Shown here piece by piece: positions 24,410 to 36,529 of a stretch of DNA of 64,000 bases. Made by a program: the position numbers and the translations under genes. A model generated the notes under the pieces. The model was not told the origin of the DNA, did no database searches, and worked only from the letters and a program-made list of their open reading frames with translations. The stretch is taken from contig UZAN01039561.1 in assembly GCA_900618425.1 (NCBI GenBank), positions 80,582 to 144,581 on the forward strand. The letters run 5' to 3'. The stretch's first letter is position 1; the number at the start of each line of letters is the position of its first letter. The DNA is from Echinostoma caproni (lineage: Eukaryota; Platyhelminthes; Trematoda; Plagiorchiida; Echinostomatidae).

Positions 24410-27400
24410 AAGAATTTATAATCGGAATCAGTTGGAACTCTTCTGGATTGTTGATTGAAAGGGCATCCTAGTTTGCCAAACGGGTGTACAGACAAAAATC
24501 GATAGAGATTATTTCTATGAAGTAGGATTGTTTTATGAAATGGTCACTTCTTAATAATGAAAGAATTTCAATGTGCTGAACCAAAACGAGTCGACAATTG
24601 TGGGTAACTGAAATTCCAATAACTAAATTCCCGAGTTAAGATAAAGCTTATGTTTTGTGATGTATGTGCAGTTTGAAGACAAACTATTTGACCAGAAGCG
24701 AAACAAGCAGAGGCTTCATATCAGGATTTTGATTTCGGATTTTTAATACGTTTGCATCCTTAAAAATTGCATCGGATTACTTTAAAAGTAATCATGCATA
24801 GTATGTTTAATGTCTAAACTGAAACACATGTTTGGCTCGGTTGGTTGTATTGACAGAGTAGTCTATGATTGAGACTCAACATTAGAATATAAAACTTTTC
24901 GAATGTATGGAACACATATAATAATGTTAATAATAATAATACCAACTCATATCCCTTTCATGACCGTTTTGCTTCCGTACAAATAGAATACACTTTCCAG
25001 AGATGAAATGTATTTTCGCATGCGATGCATAAGAGAATTTGGTGTTAGATGACTGCTGGCAGTCCTTGATGAAATATATGTTCGACAACTCACTGTATAT
25101 ACATGCTTTCATTTTATTAAGGACCATTGGCAAGTACCTTATTTAAGAGCTATTTAAAAATGAATAACGCATATTGCGTTTATAAATTCCATTTTTAAAA
25201 TTCTTTTTTTCCCTTAAAAGTGTGTTGTGTTCGTAATGAATCGAAGAGATACAGATTAGGATTTAAATTTTAATTGTATTCACTTCACCTGATGGTATCT
25301 GGCACCTTTTGAAAAATCTTACATAACTTTCTGCCATTTCTGTGTAATTCGCTTAGATTATTCAATAACAATATTTAGAAATATTCTTCCGTGCCTCAAC
25401 CAAACGAATGTCATTTTAGAATCAATAATTATTTTTAACACTCAATAATAATAGTATTTCCTGGTGTCCCCCAACTTCCTAAATAATCTAACATTGTGCT
25501 GCACATATTACTTTGTGGACAGGAAACTTGTTATGCACTCCTGTTTATGTGTCCTTTTAAAAATGATTCTGATCAAGCTGAATCTGAATGAGTGTGCACT
25601 GATGATATATTGATGTTGATCTGTCTACTTACAATGTTTAAGATGTTCGCTGAAATGGTGGTAGCCGGGTGAAGTAAACTAATACTCAAAAGAGGTGTTT
25701 GTGTAAATGTTCCTTTTGCTCTCTAAGTGGCATTCAATAAAAGAGTTACTCTCTGTTTGTTGTTTCCGTAAAATTGTGAAAACTCAGACATATGTTGACA
25801 AAATGTTGAAAATCGGTTCTCATAGCTCGGGTGAACTGAATTCCATTTCGCCTGAGAGATATTTGCTCATGTTTCACGAAGCTGAATCCACGAGTCTAGT
25901 TAAACGTTTTCAATGCGTTGATAATCAATGAAGTCACACAACCGTAAGAGAACCAAAAGCTGTGTTTCCTGGTATTTATATGCTCTCGGACAGGCTTCCC
26001 TCCGAGGATACACTGATTATTCAAAGGTTAAACTCGATTTGTTTTCCTGTTGAAGCCATTAAAGAGCCAGGAATCTAACTCACCAACTAACTTTACCTGG
26101 CTAACAAGAAAAATCCTGAATCTTTCTCATCAATTTAGTTCGGCTTTTTATTTTATCTTACAAGGTCAGAGTGTTGATCTTTTCTGTCAGGAAAATATAT
26201 CAAGCGTGGTATTCCATAATCGAGAGGATTACGTGTAAAAAATGAATACTCGAAAAAGTCTTCTAATTCAAAATCAGTTAAAGACGAAGATAATCTTTCA
26301 TACTCATGTAACTACGTGTATTTTCGATCTTACACCAACTGTCAGCCCTCAAGAAACGTTATTGAATGTGTCTGTATGAGAGGAATGAAACTGACTGTAT
26401 CACTGATTTACACCTGTCAGATAAATAATGTTTGTCTCGCCTAATCCACATTGTAGCGGTGACAAGTTGACCCTAGCTTTTCATGTACACCATACAATTT
26501 CCACAACACGAGGTTTAACCTAAGAGACTAGATATAATTAGATACTACTACTCACGTATGATTCAGGAACATGAAAACAGATAGAGCGGACTGCCAATAA
26601 TAACCAAATCTCAGAAGTACCGGAGACTGGGTTTGATCTTATAGTACACGGCAACCAGTTATTCCCTCGATTATAAAGATAGTGTACATATAACTGACTC
26701 ATATTGATCGGATGTAACCTCTCAACCAATTATCACTCAACAGGTATTATGGCACTCATTTGTGCGATGTATTTGAGGGATATCCCGTTCTATTATGCTA
26801 AGGATGTTTTTGACAATTTACTACCATAACGACCACGAATTCCTTCCCAGGCCCAGGGTGACAGAAGACCTGTCTATCAAATAATTAATTGGAACAAATG
26901 TTATTAAAAAATGAACATCTGCACTCTGGTCATGATTTACTAAAACCAAGAGGTAGGTGTTTATTGCTGTTTGTCAAGTGTCAGATATGATACATCATAG
27001 CAGATGAAGAATGATAAACTATGAACATCAACCAACACTTGAGTAAAATGACCCACAGTAGACCGTAATTGATGGATCTTAGTGTCGCTGATTCCGTACA
27101 GAGAACACTGAAAATGTTTGATGCAAGATCATCTCGAAAGCCATTTACAAACTTCACATTCAATACTATCCTGATAAAATGTAAGAGACTACCAATTCAC
27201 ACAATTCTATATATGTGTATATGTGTGCATCCCTGTGACATTTTCAATCAATGGATGCTATACATCACCGGTGCGTACGCGTTTGCTACAAATAAATAGT
27301 TCACCTTATTCTGCCCGAGAATTTTAGCACAATGGTGTTTATAATTTATGTGCTAATTAAATGCAAGTTTAATTTGTCGCCTTAAATTGGAATGATTATT

Positions 27401-28830
27401 CATTTTTCAGAAGTATCTTCTGGTGGGAGAAGGTTTGCATCCAGGAGGTGAATAATCTAACGGATCCGAAAAGTTCTATGTTTAGTACTGTTGATCCGTT
27501 TTATAGGAAAAAACATCTCCGCAAACGAGGGAATTAACCAACGGACTGTATATTGCACATCTATCTTTCTGCTCACTGAAACACCCAACTATGAAAAAAT
27601 ATTTCAAACCCCAGTTTGTTTTCCATTCCAAAACTTTAACTACCCCCTACAAAATCGCCTTTCAGTCTGTTATTTTAAAACAGACGAATTTTCCTAATTT
27701 CAACAGCAATTTCCATTCGTCAAAAGGATTGTATGTCTAGTGGAAACGACCCCATACCTGACAAATAACTTGATAGAAACATAAAGAACATTGCGTTTTC
27801 ACTTAACAACTCGACGCTGATGTTCCAGCGATATACTGTGAATGTTCATAGTACATAAAAATCGAATGTATTGGTATACGGAGCGACCAAATCAAAGCTC
27901 TTCTGTTCGACACATGAAACCTTGAAACCCATAAGATTTAGAACTGTTATGGGTGCATCTTTTATGTTGATTAACAAGCACATCTTACTAGAAACTGAAA
28001 GATACTGCAATTCTGCTAATCAATGAAAGACATAACATAAGTGGGAATGAAAGAAAGTTTTCACGATTATGAAAATTTCAGATACCTCTCCAAAGAAAGC
28101 ATTAAGATCTCCAAGCACTGTGAGGGCAAAAAACCATGAATCAAACTGATGACATAAATGGTATGAGGTATTATAGCCAAACTGTAGTTTATATTCACAC
28201 ACTTTGTCTGGATCTTTATCAACGAAATTTATCCATGTGCTCTTTTTTATAGAAACGGTGATGTTGTTAAAGCGATTGAAAAATTTTCAGACATCGCATT
28301 ATTCGCCCATTGCATGCACCTGCATCGTTGATGATGAAACTGAATCTGAGGAACAAAAATGTAGTTAGGTTTAAGTGGCAAAAAGGCTATCAGATGTAGC
28401 TATGATTGCAAACATATCATTAAACCTTCCAGAATAAACCTCCAGAATAAAACCTCACATTTTTATTTGAGATATACCATTCAACTGATTATCAGATTGC
28501 TGTTAACGGATTTGCAAACTAGGCTGTTCCAAAACTGAACTTCACGGATCGGTTTTCTTTAGTAGAAATCTACTTTGCCCATGAATTATAGCTGATAAGT
28601 ATATCTGCATCAGTTAATCTCATATTGTTCTTTGTTCAAATTTGGTTCTTTTGGAATCAGTTCCTGAAATGAAGTTTTCCACGCTTCCTCGTTTCCTATC
28701 TGATTAGATTGCTCACGCACTAGGTTTACATATTGAGTTGGGAAATATCCATGCCTAAAATCTAGGAATATCCCTTCGATTAGATTGGACATTTTTCGTG
28801 ACTTGACATGTTCCGCAAAGCAAGACTAAT
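24410..28830. other. Intergenic or intronic sequence, no gene recognised
   Basis: More than 4 kb of AT-rich sequence with short open frames only. No retrotransposon or transposase motif was recognised. Confidence 0.5.
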
Positions 28831-28836
28831 TTCACT

Positions 28837-28978
28837 GTAATTCCCAAAGACCAGTTAGACCAGTAGTAGAGAACTTGAAGTCCTCCCATTAGCTTCCTCT
28901 TTCGCTTGCTTTAGCGAAACAAGCCGGGAGGTTTTCATTTCTGCTGGATCTCAAAAATCCTCTGTTATTTATTCATAG
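28837..28978 (+). repeat. Direct repeat left of CR1-like LINE
   Basis: From GTAATTCCCA through AAGCCGGGAGG to about 28978, this block resembles 31300-31428, which starts with the same GTAATTCCCA and includes the same AAGCCGGGAGG. The later 85 bases align at roughly 70 % identity without large gaps. Because the right copy holds the LINE tail, the left copy may be the tail of an earlier LINE copy lying head to tail. Confidence 0.55.
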
Positions 28979-28984
28979 GGGGGC

Positions 28985-31336
28985 CACCAGGTTTGGAAAC
29001 CTACAGTCACCATCGATACTGGATTAAGTTTTGACCAAAGAGGAGCTGTCAATGTGACTTCCCCCCTAGGACGCAGCGATCACGCATTGGTTATATTCCA
29101 TTGTGTTTCATACAATTAACGGAAGTTCTCCAGGTGACAGGCGCAGATCCATAGTGTTGTGATCTACAACTGACTAATTTGTGTTCATACATATCTGTGG
29201 CCGAATTGATTGATCGATCGATCGGTTGATCGAATGACTGACTGTATGAATGCTGAATGCTTGACGGCATTCGAATGCAGTGCGACGTGTGAGCCGGAGT
29301 CGGCCTGCCTGCCTGCCTTCCTACCCGCTGATCCTTACTGTTTGTTTCCCGGTTTGTGAACCGGCTACATATTTGCTGTTTACAATAATCGTGCTGATTA
29401 ATTCGTTGTGTGCTTATTTACCTACTAAATCTGGGACACGACAAAGACTATGACGAGGAACCCAATCCATTAGAAGCCTGCCAGAAATTTATTGACTATT
29501 TTACAAACCTAATGACATCAGTGACCAACACTAGAGTACTCACCAAATCCAGCATCTGAAATTCATTTATTCGAAGCCCAACAAGGAAATAGCTATCTGT
29601 GAAGGAGTCATCCTGACCAGATTATAAACGTCTTCCGAATGTTGTCACGCGGAAAAATTATCGCAGGCTGAGGGACCACTGCACCAGGCTGATTCGTGAG
29701 GATAAACTGAAATACCAAGAGGCGGTCGCACAGAGATGCACTTCTAACCCTAAGCTGTTGTATAAGCACGTTAACTCCATTCGGACAGTAAATGTTAGCA
29801 TACCGGCACCAAGCAGCGCTGGAAGAGTTGCAGCCACTCCAACGGAAGCAGCTGAAATGTTGAAAACTCAGTATTCCAACGTTTTCTTTGCATCTCAGGT
29901 TGAAGGTAATTGCGAGGGTGGTAGTCGAAGTGACCCCGCTAACTACCAACCTGTAGCCCTAGTTCCGGTGTTATCGAAAGTCACGCAGTCAATTGTGGCA
30001 GATTCGTTGCCGGAATACCTCCAACGCTACAACATTCTTTCGACAACTCAACACGGGTTCACGCAAAAGCGATCCTGCTCCTGTTTGAGATGAATGGATC
30101 AGAACAGTTGAGGAAAGGGGATGCAGCGGATGTGCTTTATTTCGACCTCTCGAAAGCATGTGATCGGGTGAATCACCAAATTTTGTTACCGAAGCTCTAC
30201 AATTACGGCAATTAAGATTTCATATTTGATTAGATGAGAGCATTCCTCCAGTGGTGGACCATATCAGTTCGTGTTTCTGATTGCATGTCCCGATCTATCA
30301 ATGCCACCTGCGGTGTTCCACAGGAACCCGTAATCGGTCCCCATCTGTTCCGAAAGTGTTATGTTCAAAAATAATACTGTTTGCAGACGACGCCAAAGTC
30401 TGGAATACAGTAACAGAATCCGAGGGCTCTCTAACACTTTAAGAATCACTTAACGCAGCTTATCAATGGCCTAAGGAGAGCGATATTGAATTCACTGTTT
30501 CTGAATTGAAAGTCCTATCCTTAAGCAACGAGAGAAAATTCCCGTATTTCCTCGGGAATCAGAAGCTACCACATACTTAAAGTGAAAAGACTTGGATATT
30601 GTTGTTCAAGAGAATTTAAGCTGCGCTACGGCTTCGTATACTGTTGTCAAAAACCGAGGCTTACTTAAGCGAAGTTTTGTTCGTTTTGAATCAGCACTGT
30701 TCCCACGTTTGTTATTGGTGTACATCAGATCGTACACAGTACGCCATCCAAGCTTGGCGCCCATGGTTGCAACGTGATCGCAAGATGCTTGAGTGTCCAC
30801 AAAGGATGGCCGCCAAGATGGTCAAGGGGTCACATTAGCTCACCTACGAGGAGAGATTACGACCCTATATTCTGCTCAGTACCACAGGATTCGGGGAGAG
30901 CTGATTTTGGCGCACCAAATACTGCAGAACCCAAACCATCCATGTCGCCAGCTGCTCGTATTATCCAACAATTTACACTTAAGGGGAAACCGTTTTAAGA
31001 TGCTGATTCCAAAATGTCTATTGGAATGCCGTTGCCGATAATTTACAGTCGGAGTAGGCAAAACTTCAAACACCCTTCCATTTCACGTCGTTTGTGCACC
31101 AACTATTGAATAGTTCAACCAAACAGTCAATGAAACCTTGGTAAAACTCACACTCCTTCTCAAATAAAAGCAAACGTAAGTTCATTGAAAACTACATTCT
31201 CATTTATCTCCTACCTGGAACTGTATGTGATTTTCTTCGCCGTGAAACGATTCAGTTGTGTGAATATCCTATTGGGGTCAACGAAGCATGAGCTTGCAAG
31301 TAATTCCCATGATAAAACTTTGACTCTGACTCTGAC
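28985..31336 (+). mobile_element. CR1-like non-LTR retrotransposon, decayed and 5'-truncated
   Basis: Pieces of one LINE open reading frame lie in order. First is the end of an apurinic-type endonuclease domain (NVTSPLGRSDHALVIFH, about 29050-29110). Next comes a pre-RT region (NPLEACQKFIDYFTNLMTSV near 29460, then SRKNYRRLRDHCTRLIRE-like text at about 29640). The reverse transcriptase start is SDPANYQPVALVPVLSKVTQ near 29930, followed by QHGFTQKRSCS and, after a frameshift, DVLYFDLSKACDRVNHQILL near 30130. The GVPQ region is near 30310 and an FADDAK catalytic-box remnant near 30380. The C-terminal AWRPWLQRD segment is near 30750. The 3' end is a short TCTGAC tandem (about 31321-31336), typical of CR1-type tails. 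There are many stops and frameshifts, and the interval 29120-29430 has no homology to the family, so it is probably a later insertion. Confidence 0.85.
29120..29430. other. Insertion between endonuclease and RT parts of the LINE
   Basis: An intact CR1-like frame would continue from the endonuclease end straight into the pre-RT region. Here about 300 bp of unrelated sequence intervenes. It includes a GATC/GATT repeat run (around 29205-29240) and a CTGC repeat (around 29307-29320). No termini or duplicated target were recognised. Confidence 0.4.
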
Positions 31337-31428
31337 ATTTCTTTCCTCTTTTGCTTGATTCTGTGTAATAAGCCGGGAGGTATTTAATTTCCAGTGGATT
31401 TCAAAATTCCCCTGATATTTATCCACAG
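31300..31428 (+). repeat. Direct repeat right of CR1-like LINE
   Basis: Partner of 28837-28978. It covers the TCTGAC tail of the LINE and about 90 bp beyond it, including AAGCCGGGAGG at about 31370. Confidence 0.55.
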
Positions 31429-31429
31429 T

Positions 31430-33060
31430 TTAACTGCAAGCCTTTTCTATTTTGATATTTACTGACACATTTGCACATTTATTTTACCGATTCACATACG
31501 GTCAATTTCCTTGGACAAAGAGACAGAGCTACAACATAAATCGAGTAAGTGTAGGCTGGGAATGCAGCGGGCAGCTGATAGTTTGGGTGGTTTTTCTCTT
31601 TTGATATTTTAGAACTACGTACTGCTTAAAATCTTTCATAGAACAATGATTTTGTTCTTTTATTCACTTTTCCAGGTTGGTTTGTGTTAGATTTTCAAAG
31701 AAACTACGGGAAATCAAGATTGTTAAAAAAAATGAATGGTCTGAACAAGTCTGCTCATAATAAAAACCATTTCGAAAAACGTTACCAGTCAGAACATGTG
31801 TTATGCCATCGTTTTCATGTGGCTTACTCACATGTTTGAGGGAAGTTATGGTCTTTTGCGAGACACAAACCATCATCATGCAAATGTTCAATCATGGGTT
31901 GCTCGATACTCCCGGAGGCGGTAACATTATTATTATTATTATTGTTTTGCAAGTCATTATCCTTTATTTCAACCACAGAAAATCAAAATGCGGCGCACGT
32001 AAATAAATGGAACAAAGCCAACTGATTCATGTGACAAGTTTCAGATTGAGGAATCGGAATGAAATAGTAAAAAGATTGTTGACTTTCCGAATCTGTTTTC
32101 GCATTGAATTGTACCGTCACGTGACATAGGAAAAGTGGATGTCTATTTCCAGCCCCCCTCAACTAAAATAATCAAACTACAGTTATGTATCCACACACAC
32201 TGAAAATTGTCATATCAAAATAAATCTTTAATTTTCGACCTCGCACCACCTGGGTGAATGTTTTATCTCTGCCTTTATTCACTCACGAACCATATGCAAA
32301 GGGGTGGAGCCAGTTGCGAGTAACACGGCACGACAGAGGATACAGTTCTACCTGCATCGGGAGATTTATGGAATAGCTGACACCAAACACGGACAGATAT
32401 TTTTCCTTTTGTTATGACTCATCAACTTGCGTGCGAATTTCGGGTCCCGGGTGGGTACTTAAATCACAAATCTTAGAGTTAGGGGCCGCCATAATCACTT
32501 CTGAACTACACGGTGGTTGCAAAAAACGTTTTGCGCATTGATTTATTGATCCAATGCTGATAATTTATGGAATTTTAAAATCATCTGGGTGCGGTGAATG
32601 TTCAGCGAACTCAATAATGTCTGCGAAATCTCGCACAATATTTAAAATTATTCGTAATTTTTAATATTACTAGCGGATAATCTAATCACCAAAATTGAAC
32701 TTACAAAACTGCACAAATTATGAATAATGTTTTTTTAGATTAATTCCTTTCTGACTGTTCAAACAAATAGGAAATAAAGTAAACTTCAGTGAGTAGTGCC
32801 TCACGAGGCAAATGTCGTTTAACATTGTGGACTTCTTTTTTTCAATGTTTTCATACGTCATTCAGCTACACTTCCTGGCTAGACTTTGAATATCTTCAAT
32901 TTATTGCTGTTCACATATATACTTGCCGTTCATTTCACACTGTTTTCTTATGAAAGTTTTGGCGAAATAAATACAAACATATATATATATATTGACCAAG
33001 CTCGTGCAACGTCCTGATTTTCATCACATTGGTTTCTGTGAGTGCTTTGTTTTTTTATCC
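31430..33060. other. Intergenic sequence with simple repeats
   Basis: Contains an ATT trinucleotide run (about 31926-31943) and an AT run (about 32979-32993). No genes were recognised. Confidence 0.5.
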
Positions 33061-33069
33061 TCATTTATG

Positions 33070-33475
33070 GGATTAAATATGATATGCCCATATCAGAGGC
33101 AACAAATCTGATATAATATCGACGTGTCTTCGCTTCTATCAGCCACATTGCATTAAAATGTACCATTTCGCGATTTTGACGATGGTTGCTGGTGTGTGAG
33201 TTGCAAAATGATGGTCACGGTAGAAAACGCAACAATAATTTGTTGATTGAGATGACTTAGAAACTTCGTACCGGTATTGTACTTTCCTCTTATCCATGAT
33301 CCGTTTGCCCTTCTTCATTTTTCAGCACTGGAGGTAGTCGCTTTAGCATTGGAGTCCATCAATTTGACTGCCAAACAGAATTTGTCAATTTTACTCTAAT
33401 ACACACCGCACCCTAATCACTGACGCTCAATGCGGAGGCAGCTGACTTATCCCTGTTTCTAATAGAGGAAAATGT
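33070..33475 (+). repeat. Diverged dispersed repeat, copy A
   Basis: Resembles 38650-39045 over about 400 bp in the same orientation. Shared landmarks in order are GCTTCTAT(C/T)AG, CATTAAAAT.TAC, GTTGCTGGT, GTAGAAAAC, AGCACTG.AG, GAGTCCA.CA, and a tail with CTGTTTC. Overall identity looks like 60-70 % with small indels, judged by eye. No coding capacity or pol III boxes are evident. Confidence 0.5.
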
Positions 33476-33479
33476 TCTA

Positions 33480-33840
33480 TAAATTAAAATCTGTGCGGTA
33501 TTTGAACGGATTTGACAGAGACTGAATAAATGTAAAACCATAATATTCAATTACGTCTAACCGTTTTCTACTGCCAACCCCAAGCAAGAACATATACCAA
33601 CCTTCATCTGTGAAAAATATAACTTCCGCGAATGCATTTAAAGAGTAGCAGTTACCGGAAACCTCCCTTATCAGTTCAAAAGATTTTGCTATATCCAGCT
33701 TAGTGTGTACAGCAGACCAATACCAAGGCACTCAGTATTTACTTTTGTCCTAACTCGTCAGGCGGGATGAATATTTACTCCTTTTTGCAGGTAAAACGAA
33801 ATTGATTAGAAAAAATAGTCCCCTCTCTCCCCCCTCCTTC

Positions 33841-33890
<50 letters not shown>

Positions 33891-35080
33891 GTTTCACCTG
33901 GCTGAACATTTGAGGTAATTACAAGCGAGTGCTTAAACAAACTTTTGACGTTATAAATTTTGTCATTGGCACTGATACAGGTATGCATTCTATCAGTTGA
34001 AGATTTATTGTAGATCAATTTAGATCAATTCAGTTATCCTGAGAAGCAGTTGAGTATCACACTTGGCATATTCCCAGAAAAACCATGTTGTTCGTTGTCA
34101 TTTCCTTGTTTTTCTATTATGCAATTGTCCAGTCATCATATGTCAGGTTTCTTTCAAAAATTCAAATTTGGTACCGATTTAGTTAACTGCGTTATACTGG
34201 CTTATCTATGTGCATTGAAGTAAATATCGACTGATAGGCCAAGGGTGAGAAACCGTTACTATTCAAAAAACGACAGTGGTGATAGACAGTGCAAAGAAAC
34301 AATACTCCTAAGAATGACCGAGTTGTTTGCTATCATTGATCGTCACTTTGGACAACAGATGATAAGAACTATGGTAACCAAAATTAAAAGAATCAAGGAA
34401 AAGAATGACGCTGAATTCAAACGAGATATGACAACTGTACAATAATTGTAAAATACTGCCAATTTTTCTACGAAGAAAAATAATTGTTGAACAACAAAAC
34501 TACTCAGAAATTATTTGTTTCTGTGCTCATTGTAATGTGCTATTCCATTCATTTTCAGTAAGGATGTACAAATGTTTTCAAACTGTTCAAACTTCAACTT
34601 TAGGGTCCAAAGTGTAAATAAATTACCCCATTCACTATCGAGTGTTCCAATATTTTCACACCTGTTTCCAATAGCTGATGGAAATCAGTCCCAATGACTA
34701 CTTTTGAAAATACTGAGTTAGAACGCAAGGGATTTTCAGATCACTTGGAGGCGAGCCTGACGGTCACTTCAATTGGGGTACATCCGTTTGAAGCCGCATT
34801 GTCTATGATTTTCTATTTATTTATTCAATGCATAATTTGAAATCTCGAAGTATTTGTTTATCCTTATTTGGTGTACCCTTCACATTTCAGTGGGAATCAC
34901 AACTAAAACTTACAAACGCTATCGCAATGGCTTCTAGAGAATAATGAGGCAAATAAGATGGATAATGATGATGATAACGGAAATTTCACATTAGACAACA
35001 TTGTACGCTTTACTGCAATTAACTTTCACTCACGATGTGAAGTGTACTGTGCTGGTCGACAAATTACTTTGAACAGCTGT
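33480..35080. other. Intergenic sequence with TC/TA microsatellite
   Basis: A pyrimidine tract (about 33820-33871) runs into a TA run (to about 33889). The open frame on the minus strand rich in Arg-Glu and Ile-Tyr (33806-34018) is a translation of this microsatellite. No gene was recognised. Confidence 0.6.
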
Positions 35081-35084
35081 TTAA

Positions 35085-35210
35085 ATCCCCTTATCAGCCG
35101 GATACAGTGACTACACTTCGTACTCATGTTGAGGCTTGAACCGAGAACCTTGGGTTTGGAAGCCGTAACCCATAATCACAAGCCACACTGTTCGCGATGA
35201 ACATCTTAGC
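35085..35210 (-). repeat. tRNA-derived SINE, second type
   Basis: On the minus strand an A-box-like stretch (TGTGGCTTGTGATTATGG, about 35170-35187) is followed about 30 nt later by a B box GGTTCAAGCC (35133-35142), which fits GGTTCRANNCC exactly. The order and spacing fit a pol III promoter. The body differs from the SINE at 3042-3165. No second copy was recognised in the window. Confidence 0.45.
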
Positions 35211-35214
35211 TAGT

Positions 35215-36300
35215 GTTTATGTCATTCAAGTGCTGTTTTGATGAGCGTACCAAACTGTCTCAGAAACTCGGCAAAGGCTTGATCAGTCTATACCATTTTT
35301 TTCAGTTACATAAAAACGCATCAGGATTGTCATACGGTTTGTTGGTTGGGCTGGGGTTTTGAACGGTCTGTGGGCCAAAGCGGAAACCTACGACATACTT
35401 TTACGGATGTAGTTAACCCTCATGTCCCTCTGCCGTTTATACAGAGGACGGAATACCTGTGAGCCTCAGTTTTTGCACATAATCAGGGTAGAAGCCTTTA
35501 CATCTATCTTTGTCTTGTATCTATCGCCTTTTTGAGATTGATTGGAATTCATGGCTGCAATCCGGTTTCTATCAGGGTACTAAAATGATGATGGAGCACC
35601 CAAAACACGAGTTACAGACGAGCAAACTATGGTTTGATATTATATCGTAATTATAATACGGTATTCGCTTTAGTTCAGCTCAATTTTTGCAACCATTAAC
35701 CGTGCACTGTTTTGCGACGGTTTTGGTTGCTGTCTTCTGGTACCCCATTTGCATAAGAAGCAGAATGAAGATTGGGATGCTGAAAGTAAACTCACGCGAA
35801 AGATGGAGAATTAATATCGAATGGTGTTAGGGTAGATTCACGATAGCCACTGATTATGACACCCAGCCATATCACTCAGTGTGTCTAATCATCAATGACC
35901 ATCATCTCGAGGTCCCCAGCCAGAAAGCCCAACGGGTCCTATGTGACCTAGTCTCCTGGTTAGGGTATTATGGTTTTACTAAATTGGATATCTCAGTATG
36001 TGGAATTTAAGCGGAATGCCATATACAACAATAACAGCAACATTAACTGAAACCAAAGAGTCTTGTCTTGAATAAAATCTGGTCCGAATGACCACCTTGT
36101 TTATGTCCTTTCCGAATAAACCAGAAAATCCTGCTATGCGTATTCAAACTCAAGACGAAAAGTGATTTTCGAAGAAGTAGGCTTTTGATAAAAGTTGTCA
36201 AATTTGGTTTAAAAGGGATAAATCAAATAAAAGATATTTTCGATATGGGCTTTGCTCGCAAATGCTGGATTCTAAAATTTCGGACTGAAACAAGGGGATA
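35215..36300. other. Intergenic or intronic sequence, no gene recognised
   Basis: Unexplained sequence with no long open frame, no recognised repeat and no RNA gene. Confidence 0.5.
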
Positions 36301-36305
36301 TTAAA

Positions 36306-36402
36306 GTTTGGTCAGACACTACCCTTTTTCCCTAAACAAGAGTAACGTTTTATTTGATATCGGTGAACCGGTTTCTAAATCCCTGAATGATCCATTCGAA
36401 AA
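36306..36402 (+). other. Possible exon, unknown product
   Basis: An open frame includes NVLFDIGEPVSKSLNDPFEK and is followed at once by AAG|GTAAAT, a good splice donor. The upstream AAAG before TTTGGTCAG could be an acceptor but lacks a pyrimidine tract. The frame remains open to 36526, so the donor is not forced by a stop. Family unknown. Confidence 0.25.
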
Positions 36403-36529
36403 GGTAAATTTGGTACCGGAGGATTTTCCATTGTGGGCTTCATCAGCTGTAACTTCATTTATGTTCAACGGAACGATTCCGCGAATTTGGTTCGAATACC
36501 ATTTGACTTTAGTTCCTTACTCGTAACGG

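Noticed and set aside
33806..34018. Frame rich in Arg-Glu repeats
   Set aside because: Translation of a TC/TA microsatellite.
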